A DNA stretch of 64,000 nt. Source: Lachnospiraceae bacterium GAM79. GTDB lineage: Bacteria > Bacillota > Clostridia > Lachnospirales > Lachnospiraceae. The position numbers and the translations under genes were made by a program. The stretch spans positions 1,488,001-1,552,000 of the forward strand of contig AP018536.1 of the NCBI GenBank assembly GCA_003584705.1, written 5' to 3'. The notes under the pieces are model-generated. The model did not search any database and was not told the origin of the DNA. It saw nothing but the letters and a program-made list of their open reading frames with translations. Positions 50,270 through 59,936 of this stretch are shown one piece after another. The first letter of the stretch is position 1, and each line of letters starts with the position of its first letter.

Positions 50270-52406
50270 TCTGGTAAATCTGAATTTCTCCGTTGTCAAA
50301 GATACAGGGCCAGGCGGAACGGAAGTAGTTTTCATCGACAGCGTAACTTGCCCGTTCCCAGGAAGAGACTTCAATATAATCGATGTCGTAAGTACGGATC
50401 AGATCTGCAGAAACAGCGGGAGTCTCATAAATTGTCCGGAAATCTTCGTGATATTCTGTGTGATAGAGACCGTGCATTGCCAAAAAGGTTCCCGCCCCGT
50501 TTAACACATTGCGCCCTGCAAGGGCGGCAATTTCATTTACATGCCTGTTGTTGGTAAGAAAACGGGATGTGGGAGAGGTATTTTGCTCGACGAATGCTGC
50601 AGCTTCCACCTGTGCGGAAGAATAAGCGGTATAATCGGATATTACCTCTCTGCACAGGGTCAGAACGGCAGAAAAGGTGCAAAGAAATACCATGCCGATC
50701 ATGCAGAGGTATCGTGAAGAGGCTCTTTTCAGAGAACGCAGGAAATCAATTCCGTAATCGGCACTGAGGCAGCAGACAAATATATAAGTTATATATAATA
50801 GTTTATTATTGTCATATGTGTTAGGGGTGAAGGAAATGATTTCCACAACAAACCACAGGAGAAATGCCCCGGACATCACATCAAAATCTTCTTTTTTACA
50901 ATGAATCATGGCAGGGACGAACAATAGCAGGATCGCACCCCAGTTTTTCAGATAAAACCACAAATAAGTATCGCCCTGATTTCCCCAGTTAAAATGCCCC
51001 AGCAAAAAGCCGGATTGCGTTGTCTGGCCAAAAGTCCATTCCAATAACTGCGGAAGTGCAAGAAGCAGAAGCACACCAAAGAAAACTCCCCAGGTGGTCA
51101 AAAACTTCTGCAGTGTATCATTGTTTGTACTTTTACCGGAAAAGCACCGGTACAGTAAGGACAGACCGTATAGCACGAGGGATGCCGCAACAAGGATGCC
51201 AAAACGAAAGAGCAGTACAGGTGCAACGGCAGCAGAACTTTCGTTCAGAATTTCCAGAAGAATCATACAGGTCACGAAACATCCGAGCAGAACGGCTCCC
51301 GGATGCTCTACCGGGGAAGTATTATGCGGCACGAACCGGTAAAGGCACAGCAACATCCAACAGGCACTTAAGATCAGGATGGCAACGAAGGAATGGGTAT
51401 GGATCATAGGTAATGTCCCTGCCAGGATGCCGGCAGGGAGAAAACATTCTTTTTCCCCGTTCCGGATGGCCCGAAGCAGCAGCCAGATGGCACAGAACAG
51501 GACCGCATAGCCAAAGAGTGTTGCACGCTGTGGCAGGAGCATATCTGCGATGATATTGACCCAGCGGATATTCCGGTCGACCAGATTGGTGGGGGTAGTG
51601 TAATAGCCGGTAAAAATATCACTGAATTTATAACCGCCTTCTCTGCTCCAGTCAATGAAATATACGAAGCCAAGACCGCCGTTATAGAAAAATAAGACCC
51701 AGGCAGCCAGAGATTTGGCGCGATCATGGAACAGAACATCGGCAATGGCATAAAATCCCGTTATGACTTGGAAAAAGGCAAAATACATAGGGAGCATATA
51801 AGCATAGCGCAGGGATGCACCAAACAGGTAAATACTGGAAGAAATACTGTCGCACAGGAAAGGATAGCAGAGCTTATCCCAGGGAGAGATGGAGTAGTAA
51901 GGAGGGAAGGTCTGTTGATTGGCAATACTTGTAATGATTCCCAGGTGCATCTGCAGATCCCCATAAGTACACTGCCCCACATGAAGACCGTCGTCTTTCG
52001 GCAGGATGGTGTGGGTGGATAATAAAATACAAAACAGAACAAAGGTACCGCCTGCCAGCAGAAGAAAGGCATAATTTCTGCGCAACAGCTGCCGGTAGTC
52101 TTTGGTGGGAGCAGTCGAAGATACTGCCGTGGCAGGATGGTAAAAGACATATAGCAGGACCAGACAAATGACTACGAAAAGCAGAGCCATAATATGAGCT
52201 GTCATGGAAAAACCGAAGAAGAAGGCAAACAGAGCAGGAATCCACTGCAACAGAACAGAGCCGGATACACTGCCGGTCAGCAGATGGAACAGAAGTCCCT
52301 TTTTAGGAAAAATACGTTTTATGTACAGAAACCCCACACATTGAAATAGAAGAAAATAAAGTGTGCCAAGGATATTTCCGAATGCAGATCCATAGAAACC
52401 GTTCAT
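50259..52406 (-). CDS. Large polytopic membrane protein, GT-C glycosyltransferase-like
   Basis: A 715-residue protein with about 12-14 hydrophobic segments and a C-terminal soluble part of about 130 residues. An early outward loop carries acidic residues (ILPKDDGLHVGQCTYGDLQMHLGIITSI), the type of site used by GT-C lipid-linked-sugar transferases. The C-terminal part (AAAFVEQNTSPTSRFLTNNRHVNEIAALAGRNVLNGAG, and IEVSSWERASYAVDENYF) resembles the end of uncharacterised membrane glycosyltransferases. Donor and acceptor are unknown. The ribosome binding site is AAGGGGGAATT, whose G-run could pair with the C-rich sRNAs 3 kb away. It stands alone on this strand. Confidence 0.65.
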   Translation of the reverse strand: MNGFYGSAFGNILGTLYFLLFQCVGFLYIKRIFPKKGLLFHLLTGSVSGSVLLQWIPALFAFFFGFSMTAHIMALLFVVICLVLLYVFYHPATAVSSTAPTKDYRQLLRRNYAFLLLAGGTFVLFCILLSTHTILPKDDGLHVGQCTYGDLQMHLGIITSIANQQTFPPYYSISPWDKLCYPFLCDSISSSIYLFGASLRYAYMLPMYFAFFQVITGFYAIADVLFHDRAKSLAAWVLFFYNGGLGFVYFIDWSREGGYKFSDIFTGYYTTPTNLVDRNIRWVNIIADMLLPQRATLFGYAVLFCAIWLLLRAIRNGEKECFLPAGILAGTLPMIHTHSFVAILILSACWMLLCLYRFVPHNTSPVEHPGAVLLGCFVTCMILLEILNESSAAVAPVLLFRFGILVAASLVLYGLSLLYRCFSGKSTNNDTLQKFLTTWGVFFGVLLLLALPQLLEWTFGQTTQSGFLLGHFNWGNQGDTYLWFYLKNWGAILLLFVPAMIHCKKEDFDVMSGAFLLWFVVEIISFTPNTYDNNKLLYITYIFVCCLSADYGIDFLRSLKRASSRYLCMIGMVFLCTFSAVLTLCREVISDYTAYSSAQVEAAAFVEQNTSPTSRFLTNNRHVNEIAALAGRNVLNGAGTFLAMHGLYHTEYHEDFRTIYETPAVSADLIRTYDIDYIEVSSWERASYAVDENYFRSAWPCIFDNGEIQIYQINP

Positions 52407-52563
52407 GAGAATTCCCCCTTAAATAAAAATCAGTAATATTATACCATTGCTTCGGAAAAAGCAAAAGATGCAACTAAATTTAAGGGTGGTACATTCTGAG
52501 AAAAAAGAGTAAAATAAAATACAGTATGTGAAAAAGATTCCTGAGAGAAAGGCGGATACCTCT

Positions 52564-54081
52564 ATGGAAAAGGATAAGAATAAGATGGAAAACAAGAAAT
52601 TAACAGAGCTTCTGGAGCACTTGGAATATGAGCTGGTACAGGGAACACTGGACAGAGAGATCCCTGCGGTGGTCTATGATTCCCGCAAGGTCGTTCCGGG
52701 ATGCTTATTTCTCTGCATCGGCGGAGCAAATTTTGACGGTCATGATTTTGCTGCACAGGTGGCAGAGCAGGGAGCCGGAGTACTAGTGGTGCAAAAAGAC
52801 GTGGAACTGCCGGAGAATGTGGATGTGACGGTGGTCAAAGTAGCGGATACCAGATATGCCATGGCATTTATTTCTGCGGCCTGGTTCGGCCATCCGGCAG
52901 AAAAGCTGAAAGTCATCGGTATCACGGGTACCAAAGGTAAGACAACGACCACCTATCTGGTAAAGTCCATTCTGGAAAATGCCGGCTATAAAGTGGGACT
53001 GGTGGGAACCATCGAAGTGATCATCGGAGACGAACATATCCATGCCAACAATACCACCCCGGAATCCTATCTGCTGCAGGAGTATTTTGCCCGTATGGTG
53101 GAGGCAGGACTGGATACGGTTGTGATGGAAGTATCCTCTCAGGCGCTGATGCTGCACCGTACGCAGGGCTTTGTGTTCGATTACGGTATTTTCACGAATC
53201 TGGAACCGGATCATATCGGTCCCAACGAGCATGCCAGCTTCGAGGAATATCTGCACTGCAAGGGATTATTGTTCAAACAGTGCAAGGTAGGTATTGTGAA
53301 TGGTGACGATGAGCACTGGCAGGCAGTGACGGAAGGACATACCTGCACACTGGAGAGCTTCGGAATGGGAGAGCACTGTATGCTCCGGGCGGAAGAACGG
53401 AAACTGGTGCATAAGCCCGGAGAACTGGGCGTGACTTTCCACGTAGCCGGACTGATGGATTTTGATGTGGAAGTGCCCATGCCCGGCAAATTCAGCGTGT
53501 ACAATGCGCTGGCGGCTATTGCCATCTGCCGTCATTTCAAGGTAGATGAGGAAAACATTAAAAAGGCGCTGTTGCAGGCAAAGGTAAAAGGCCGTATCGA
53601 GATGATCAAGGTATCCGATCAGTTCACCCTGCTGATCGATTATGCCCACAATGCCATGGCACTGGAGAGTCTGCTGACCACGTTGCGGGAATATGAACCT
53701 CACAGACTGATCAGCCTGTTCGGCTGCGGAGGCAACCGTTCGAGACAGCGTCGTTTTGAGATGGGAGAGGTCAGCGGCAAGCTGGCGGATCTGACCATCA
53801 TTACCTCCGACAATCCCCGTTTTGAGGAACCGCAGGATATTATCGACGATATCAAGACAGGTATGGCAAAAACGGATGGAAATTATGTAGAGATCTGCGA
53901 TCGTAAGGAAGCCATTACTTATGCTATCGAACACGGAGAACCCGGAGATATTATCGTGCTGGCAGGCAAGGGACATGAAGATTACCAGGAGATCCGCGGG
54001 GTGAAGCATCCCATGGATGAGAGAGATCTGATTCGGGATATTCTGGCGGAAGGACATATTCCGGGATCTGCAGCAAAATAA
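52564..54081 (+). CDS. murE: UDP-MurNAc-tripeptide synthetase
   Basis: It adds the third amino acid to the peptidoglycan precursor UDP-MurNAc-L-Ala-D-Glu. The ATP site is GITGTKGKTTTTYLV. NTTPESYLLQEYFARM, EVSSQALMLHR and AHNAMALESLL are further Mur-ligase landmarks. The specificity motif reads DNPR (ITSDNPRFEEP), which in MurE enzymes selects meso-diaminopimelate, so the cell wall is probably of the mDAP type. Candidate starts are GTG 52528, ATG 52564 and ATG 52585. AGAAAGGCGG supports 52564 and AAAAGGA supports 52585, and the last gives the most usual N terminus. Confidence 0.95.
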   Translation: MEKDKNKMENKKLTELLEHLEYELVQGTLDREIPAVVYDSRKVVPGCLFLCIGGANFDGHDFAAQVAEQGAGVLVVQKDVELPENVDVTVVKVADTRYAMAFISAAWFGHPAEKLKVIGITGTKGKTTTTYLVKSILENAGYKVGLVGTIEVIIGDEHIHANNTTPESYLLQEYFARMVEAGLDTVVMEVSSQALMLHRTQGFVFDYGIFTNLEPDHIGPNEHASFEEYLHCKGLLFKQCKVGIVNGDDEHWQAVTEGHTCTLESFGMGEHCMLRAEERKLVHKPGELGVTFHVAGLMDFDVEVPMPGKFSVYNALAAIAICRHFKVDEENIKKALLQAKVKGRIEMIKVSDQFTLLIDYAHNAMALESLLTTLREYEPHRLISLFGCGGNRSRQRRFEMGEVSGKLADLTIITSDNPRFEEPQDIIDDIKTGMAKTDGNYVEICDRKEAITYAIEHGEPGDIIVLAGKGHEDYQEIRGVKHPMDERDLIRDILAEGHIPGSAAK

Positions 54082-54094
54082 TGAGGAAAACAGA

Positions 54095-56359
54095 TTGAAT
54101 ACGTTATATGCGGATATCATTGTAGATATCTCCCACGAAAAACTGGATAGAACCTTTCAATACCGGGTGCCGGAGAGTCTGCGGGGCAGACTGGAGCCGG
54201 GAGCCTGTGTCATGATCCCGTTTGGCAACGGCAATCGTCTCATCAAGGGTTACGTGGTGGCTTTTGGGGAAACATGTCAGTTCGCTCCGGAGAAGATCAA
54301 GGATATCGCAGGAATGCCGGAAAAAGAGACCGGAGTGGAGGACAAAATGATTGTCCTGGCTGCCTGGATCCGCCGGAATTACGGCTGTACCATGATCCAG
54401 GCACTGAAGACAGTATTGCCGGCAAAACAGTCGGTAAAAAAGCTGGAACACAGACAGCTGGTACGTCTGATGAACAGAGAAGAGATTTTGTCATTATTAG
54501 GAGAATGTGAACGGAAAAGACAGGTGGCCAAAGCAAGACTGTTAAAAGCCCTGTCAGAGCAGGAAACGATTCCCTATGAGTGGATCACGGGGAAACTGGG
54601 TGTCAGTGCTGCCACAGTGAACAGTATTGTAAAAAGCGGCGCGGCAAAACTGGTCAGCTCTGAAAGCTACCGCAATCCAGTCAAAATGCAGTCCGTAGAG
54701 GCAGTGCGTAATACGCTGAGTGAGGAACAGCAGACCATCGTTACGGAAGTGCTTGCGGATTTTGATGCCGGAAGGAGACAGACCTATCTGATCCACGGCA
54801 TTACCGGCAGTGGCAAGACGGAAGTATATATGCAGCTGATCGAAGAGATGATCGCAAGGGGACGGCAGGCTATTGTGCTGATCCCGGAGATTGCCCTGAC
54901 GTATCAGACACTGCTCAGATTCTATCAGAGATTCGGAGACCGGGTCAGCGTGATGAATTCCACACTGTCCCCCGGGGAAAAATATGATCAGTGCGAACGG
55001 GCCAAAGCTGGAGAAATCGATGTGATCATCGGACCAAGATCCGCACTTTTTACACCGTTTCCGAATCTGGGACTGATCGTTATGGATGAGGAGCAGGAGA
55101 ACAGCTATAAAAGTGAAAGTACTCCGAAATATCATGCCAGAGAGACTGCTCTGGAAGTGGCAGAACTGTACGGAGCCAGTGTAGTGCTGGGTTCAGCCAC
55201 ACCTTCCCTGGAGGCCTATTATCGTGCCGGTAGGGGAGAATACCGGCTGTTTCAACTGACAAAGCGGCTCACCGGCGGGGAACTTCCCACGGTGTACACG
55301 GTAGATCTCAGACAGGAACTGCAGGAGGGTAACCGTTCTATTTTCAGCAGAAAATTGCAGGAACTGATGACAGACCGGCTGAACAAGGGCCAGCAGACCA
55401 TCCTGTTTTTAAACCGAAGAGGCTACGCGGGATTTGTGTCCTGCCGTTCCTGCGGTGAGGTCATGAAGTGTCCGCACTGTGATGTCTCTCTCTCGGAACA
55501 TAAGGGAGGAAGGCTGATCTGTCATTACTGTGGTTATACACAGCCGATGCCGAAGCTTTGTCCCAAGTGTGGATCGAAATATATTCTGGGATTTAAGGCA
55601 GGTACCCAGCAGATCGAGGAAAAGCTAAAGGAGCTGTACCCCGGTGTGCGGACGTTACGCATGGATGCGGATACCACCCGGACGAAGGACAGCTATGAGA
55701 AAATATTATCCTCCTTCGCAAACGGGGAAGCGGACGTGCTGATCGGCACCCAGATGATCGTCAAGGGACATGATTTCCCAAAGGTGACACTGGTGGGGAT
55801 CCTGGCGGCGGATCTGTCGTTAAATGCGTCGGATTACCGGGCGGGAGAGCGGACTTTCCAGCTTCTGACCCAGGCGGTGGGCCGGGCCGGCAGAGGGGTG
55901 CTCCCCGGGGAAGCGGTGATCCAGACCTATCAGCCGGATCATTACGCCATTACCTGTGCTGCGGCTCAGGATTACGAGAGCTTTTATCAGGAGGAGATTC
56001 TGTATAGAGAGCTGTCCGGCTACCCGCCGGTGGCTCATATGCTGGCAGTACAGATCTACGGGAAAGAGGAAGAAAATGTAAAACAGCTTGCCCTGAGACT
56101 GACAGATGTGGTAAAGTCTAATATGGACTTTTTGTCAGGAAAGCAAAAAGAACAGTCCAATAAGAAGATACAGGTACTGGGACCTGCCCCTGCCAACATC
56201 AGCAAGATCAATGATATCTACCGGTATGTGTTCTATGTGAAGCATGCGGAGTATGATGTCCTGGTGGAAGTAAAGGACAGACTGGAGGAAACTCTCAGAC
56301 AGTGGCAGCCCAGACAGATGAGTATACAATTTGATTTTGACCCGGTAAGCGTGTTATAG
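54095..56359 (+). CDS. priA: Primosomal protein N' (replication restart helicase)
   Basis: A 754-residue superfamily 2 helicase that reloads the replisome at stalled forks. The N-terminal DNA-binding domain (YADIIVDISHEKLDRTFQYRVPE) is followed by Walker A GITGSGKTEVY, the DEAH-type box as MDEEQENSYKSE, GSATPSLEAYYRA, the zinc-binding cysteines (CRSCGEVMKCPHCD and CHYCGY with CPKCGS) and GTQMIVKGHDFPKVTLVGI. The start is TTG 54095 with GAGG eight bases before it. murE ends 13 bases upstream and def begins 13 bases downstream. Confidence 0.95.
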   Translation: MNTLYADIIVDISHEKLDRTFQYRVPESLRGRLEPGACVMIPFGNGNRLIKGYVVAFGETCQFAPEKIKDIAGMPEKETGVEDKMIVLAAWIRRNYGCTMIQALKTVLPAKQSVKKLEHRQLVRLMNREEILSLLGECERKRQVAKARLLKALSEQETIPYEWITGKLGVSAATVNSIVKSGAAKLVSSESYRNPVKMQSVEAVRNTLSEEQQTIVTEVLADFDAGRRQTYLIHGITGSGKTEVYMQLIEEMIARGRQAIVLIPEIALTYQTLLRFYQRFGDRVSVMNSTLSPGEKYDQCERAKAGEIDVIIGPRSALFTPFPNLGLIVMDEEQENSYKSESTPKYHARETALEVAELYGASVVLGSATPSLEAYYRAGRGEYRLFQLTKRLTGGELPTVYTVDLRQELQEGNRSIFSRKLQELMTDRLNKGQQTILFLNRRGYAGFVSCRSCGEVMKCPHCDVSLSEHKGGRLICHYCGYTQPMPKLCPKCGSKYILGFKAGTQQIEEKLKELYPGVRTLRMDADTTRTKDSYEKILSSFANGEADVLIGTQMIVKGHDFPKVTLVGILAADLSLNASDYRAGERTFQLLTQAVGRAGRGVLPGEAVIQTYQPDHYAITCAAAQDYESFYQEEILYRELSGYPPVAHMLAVQIYGKEEENVKQLALRLTDVVKSNMDFLSGKQKEQSNKKIQVLGPAPANISKINDIYRYVFYVKHAEYDVLVEVKDRLEETLRQWQPRQMSIQFDFDPVSVL

Positions 56360-56372
56360 GAGGTAAAGAACT

Positions 56373-56855
56373 GTGGCAATCAGAAACATTCGTGAATATG
56401 GGGATGAAGTACTGACCAAGACCTGCAAAGAGGTCAAGGAGATGACACCCCGGACCAAAGAACTGATCGAGGATATGTTGGAGACTATGTACGATGCCAA
56501 TGGCGTAGGGCTGGCGGCACCACAGGTAGGTGTCCTGAAGAGAATCGTGGTGATCGATACCACCGGAGAGGATCCGTATATTCTGATCAACCCCCGCATC
56601 GTAGAGAGCAGTGGAGAGCAGACCGGACAGGAAGGGTGTCTTAGCGTACCCGGTAAGTTCGGCATCGTAACCAGACCCAATTATGTGAAAGCGGTAGCAC
56701 TGGATGTGAATATGAAGCCCATCGAAGTAGAAGGAACAGAATTGCTGGCCAGAGCCATCTGCCACGAACTGGATCATCTGGACGGTCATCTCTATGTGGA
56801 AAAGGCGGAAGGACCGCTGCAGGATATGACCTACGAGGATGAGGAAGAAGAGTAA
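56373..56855 (+). CDS. def: Peptide deformylase
   Basis: It removes the formyl group from new proteins; a metal enzyme of 160 residues. The three motifs are intact: GVGLAAPQVG, EGCLSVPG (metal-binding Cys) and HELDHLDG (HExxH). The start is GTG 56373 behind AGGAGGTAAAG. It belongs with fmt next door, which adds the formyl group to initiator tRNA. Confidence 0.97.
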   Translation: MAIRNIREYGDEVLTKTCKEVKEMTPRTKELIEDMLETMYDANGVGLAAPQVGVLKRIVVIDTTGEDPYILINPRIVESSGEQTGQEGCLSVPGKFGIVTRPNYVKAVALDVNMKPIEVEGTELLARAICHELDHLDGHLYVEKAEGPLQDMTYEDEEEE

Positions 56856-56878
56856 GCTTTCCGGAAAGGAGACAGACT

Positions 56879-57814
56879 ATGCAGATCGTATTTATGGGAA
56901 CTCCCGATTTTGCCGTGGGAGCGCTGGAGGCACTGATCACACAGGGCCATGAGATCACCGCAGTGGTGACCCAGCCGGACAAGCCAAAGGGCAGAAGCAA
57001 AGAATTACAGTTTCCTCCCGTGAAGGAATGTGCGGTAAAACATGGCATTCCTGTATTCCAGCCCCGTCGGATCAAGACACCGGAAGCCATTGAGGAACTG
57101 AAAAAATATCCAGCAGATATTTATATCGTGGCGGCGTTCGGACAGATCCTGTCTCAGGAGATTCTGGATCTGCCGAAATACGGATGTCTGAACATCCATG
57201 CATCCCTCCTTCCGAAATACCGCGGGGCATCTCCTATCCAGAGAGTGATCATCGACGGAGAGGCCGAGACTGGTGTGACCATCATGCAGATGAATGCGGG
57301 ACTGGACACCGGCGATATGTTGTACCGGAAGAAAATCCCCATTACTTCGGAGGACACTTTCGAAACTTTGCATGACAAGCTGATGGTGCTGGGCGGGGAA
57401 GCAATCACCGAGGCACTGCCTCTGCTGGAGGCAGGCAAACTGGTACCGGAAAAGCAGGATGATACCAAGACCTGCTACGCGGCCCTGATCACCAAAGAGA
57501 TGGGAAAACTGGACTTTACGAAAACAGCGGCAGAACTGGATCGTTTGATCCGTGGACTGACTCCCTGGCCCAGTGCATATACGCATTATCATGGAAAACA
57601 GCTGAAAATCTGGAAAGCCATTCCTATGGCAACTGCGCATAAGGAAGCACCGGGCACGATCCTTACGGTGAATAAGGATTCCTTTGAAGTGGCTGCATCG
57701 GAAGGCTCCTTAAAGGTGATGGAACTGCAGCTGGAAGGTAAAAAGCGTATGACAACTCACGATTTCCTGCTGGGGGTAAAGGTACAGCCGGGAGAGCTTC
57801 TGGGAGAGCGTTAG
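56879..57814 (+). CDS. fmt: Methionyl-tRNA formyltransferase
   Basis: It formylates initiator Met-tRNA with 10-formyl-tetrahydrofolate. 311 residues is the usual length. Landmarks are MGTPDFAVGALEAL, QPDKPKGRS, AAFGQILSQEIL, the catalytic region CLNIHASLLPKYRGASPIQRVIIDGE and DTGDMLYRKKI. The C-terminal OB-like domain begins near LIRGLTPWPSAYTHY. Start ATG 56879 follows AAAGGAGACAG. Confidence 0.97.
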   Translation: MQIVFMGTPDFAVGALEALITQGHEITAVVTQPDKPKGRSKELQFPPVKECAVKHGIPVFQPRRIKTPEAIEELKKYPADIYIVAAFGQILSQEILDLPKYGCLNIHASLLPKYRGASPIQRVIIDGEAETGVTIMQMNAGLDTGDMLYRKKIPITSEDTFETLHDKLMVLGGEAITEALPLLEAGKLVPEKQDDTKTCYAALITKEMGKLDFTKTAAELDRLIRGLTPWPSAYTHYHGKQLKIWKAIPMATAHKEAPGTILTVNKDSFEVAASEGSLKVMELQLEGKKRMTTHDFLLGVKVQPGELLGER

Positions 57815-57875
57815 GATACGACGAAACGAAAAGCAACGATTGGGTAAGCGGTGTTGACAGAAAGGAGACTTTCGT

Positions 57876-58595
57876 ATGTACGGTGGCTATTACGGATATG
57901 GTTATTATTGGGATCCTACTTATTTTCTGGTACTGGTCGGACTGGTATTGTGTCTGGGTGCCAGCGCACTGGTGAATTCCACCATGCGCAAATACAGCAA
58001 AGTCCGGAATATGAGAGGATTGACGGGAGCGGAAGCGGCCCGCAACATTCTCAACAGAGAAGGCTTATACAATGTACAGATCGAGTGCCTGAACTCCGAT
58101 GACGGTGATCATTACGATCCCCGGACGGATACGGTGCGACTGTCTTACAACAACTTTAACGGAACCTCGGTGACTGCGGTCAGTGTTGCAGCCCATGAGT
58201 GCGGACATGCCATTCAGCATGCCCATGGCTATGCTCCCATGAGCATTCGTGCTGCACTGGTGCCGGTGGTGAATATCGGAAGCAATTTAAGCATTCCTCT
58301 GATCTTTTTAGGAGTACTGCTCAGCTGGAACCAGACATTGATCCAGCTTGGTATCTGGGCATTTGCCCTGACCGTTATTTTCCAACTGGTGACACTGCCT
58401 GTGGAATTCAATGCTTCCCACAGAGCTATCGTGAAGGTGGAAGAATACGGGTTATTAGGCAGTGAAGAAGTAAGCGGCGGCAAAAAGGTGCTGACGGCAG
58501 CGGCTCTGACCTATGTGGCAGGAGCGGCCTCCTCCGCATTACAGCTGTTCAGACTGATCCTGCTGTACGGCGGCAATCGCAGAAGGAGAGACTAA
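57876..58595 (+). CDS. YugP-like zinc metallopeptidase
   Basis: A 239-residue membrane protein of the neutral zinc metallopeptidase family (YugP). There is one N-terminal helix (YFLVLVGLVLCLGASALVNSTM), the HExxH zinc site in VAAHECGHAIQHAHGYAPM, and two to three further helices. Substrates are unknown. It sits between fmt and rsmB, where B. subtilis has no such gene, but the arrangement is known to me from other Clostridia. AGAAAGGAG precedes ATG 57876. Confidence 0.9.
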   Translation: MYGGYYGYGYYWDPTYFLVLVGLVLCLGASALVNSTMRKYSKVRNMRGLTGAEAARNILNREGLYNVQIECLNSDDGDHYDPRTDTVRLSYNNFNGTSVTAVSVAAHECGHAIQHAHGYAPMSIRAALVPVVNIGSNLSIPLIFLGVLLSWNQTLIQLGIWAFALTVIFQLVTLPVEFNASHRAIVKVEEYGLLGSEEVSGGKKVLTAAALTYVAGAASSALQLFRLILLYGGNRRRRD

Positions 58596-58597
58596 TC

Positions 58598-59911
58598 TTG
58601 AGTGATCATGCAACGACCGATACAAGAGAAATTATAGTGGAGATCCTGCTCAGTCTGGAAAAGGGGCAGGATTTTTCCCATAAATTGATGAAAGCGGTTC
58701 TGGATAAATACGATTATCTGGATCCCAGAGAGAAAGCGTTTATTAAAAGAGTCACGGAAGGTACGATAGAGAGACAGCTGGAGCTGGACTATTATCTGGA
58801 TCGGTTTTCTTCTGTTCCGGTCAGGAAGATGAAGCCTCTGATCCGCTGTCTTCTTCGCATGAGTACTTATCAGATCCTGTATATGGACGCAGTTCCCGAC
58901 AGTGCGGTGTGCAATGAGGCCTGCAAACTGGCGGCCAAAAGAGGCTTCCGTACCCTGAAAGGCTTCGTCAATGCGGTGCTGCGTAATATTTCCCGCAGCA
59001 AGGAACAGATGCCGTTGCCGGATCCCAAGGATACGGTGAAATATCTGAGCATAAAATATTCCATGCCGGAATGGATCGTGAATCTGTGGCTGCCTGCATA
59101 TGGCAGAGAAGGAACGGAAACACTTTTAAAAGGACTCCTTTCCATTCATCCGGTATCCCTGCGGTTCTCCACGGAACTGACCGAATCGGAGAGAGAGTCA
59201 CTGGCGGAGAAAATTGAGAAAACCGGTGTACGACTGCAACAAAGCAGGGAACTTCCTTATGTGTATCTGGCACAGAATCTGGAAAATGTAAGTGAACTTC
59301 CGGGCTTTGCGGAAGGCAAATTTACCGTGCAGGATGCCAGCTCCGCACTTGCAGTGGAAGCGGCAGGTATATGCCCAGGTAATACGGTCATGGATCTGTG
59401 TGCGGCTCCGGGTGGCAAGACGATCCTGGCGGCGGAATTTGCAGGGGAAGCAGGCCACATCGTGTCCCGTGATGTATCGGAATACAAGACGGCCCTGATC
59501 CGGGAGAATCTGGAGCGCATGAACCGTAGGAATGTGGAAGTTCAGGTGTATGATGCCACGGTGCATGATCCGGAGAAGGAAAAATATGCGGACGTGGTGC
59601 TGATGGATGTCCCCTGCTCTGGTCTTGGTGTTATGGGAAAAAAGAGAGATATCAAATATCATGCCACACCGGAAAGCCTGCAATCCATCACAGAACTGCA
59701 AAGGCAGATTGTGGCAGCCGGATGGCAGTATGTGAAGCCGCACGGTGTACTGCTCTACAGTACCTGCACGATCCACCGCGGGGAAAATCAGGAGATGGCA
59801 GTCTGGATCACAGAGAATTTCCCGTTTGTACTGGAAGAAGAGAGACAGCTTCTGCCGGGAACGGATGAGACCGACGGATTCTATTATGCAAGACTGCGCA
59901 GAAAAGCGTGA
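58598..59911 (+). CDS. rsmB: 16S rRNA (cytosine-967-C5)-methyltransferase
   Basis: A 437-residue rRNA methyltransferase. The N-terminal NusB-like RNA-binding domain (REIIVEILLSLEKGQDFSHKLM) is followed by the SAM-dependent catalytic domain with MDLCAAPGGKTILAAEF, the catalytic Cys in MDVPCSGLGVMGKKRDIK and the second Cys in LLYSTCTIHRGENQE. The start is TTG 58598 with AAGGAG eight bases upstream, directly after the yugP stop. Confidence 0.95.
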   Translation: MSDHATTDTREIIVEILLSLEKGQDFSHKLMKAVLDKYDYLDPREKAFIKRVTEGTIERQLELDYYLDRFSSVPVRKMKPLIRCLLRMSTYQILYMDAVPDSAVCNEACKLAAKRGFRTLKGFVNAVLRNISRSKEQMPLPDPKDTVKYLSIKYSMPEWIVNLWLPAYGREGTETLLKGLLSIHPVSLRFSTELTESERESLAEKIEKTGVRLQQSRELPYVYLAQNLENVSELPGFAEGKFTVQDASSALAVEAAGICPGNTVMDLCAAPGGKTILAAEFAGEAGHIVSRDVSEYKTALIRENLERMNRRNVEVQVYDATVHDPEKEKYADVVLMDVPCSGLGVMGKKRDIKYHATPESLQSITELQRQIVAAGWQYVKPHGVLLYSTCTIHRGENQEMAVWITENFPFVLEEERQLLPGTDETDGFYYARLRRKA

Positions 59912-59936
59912 GAGATAAGAAGTAAGAGAACGAAAA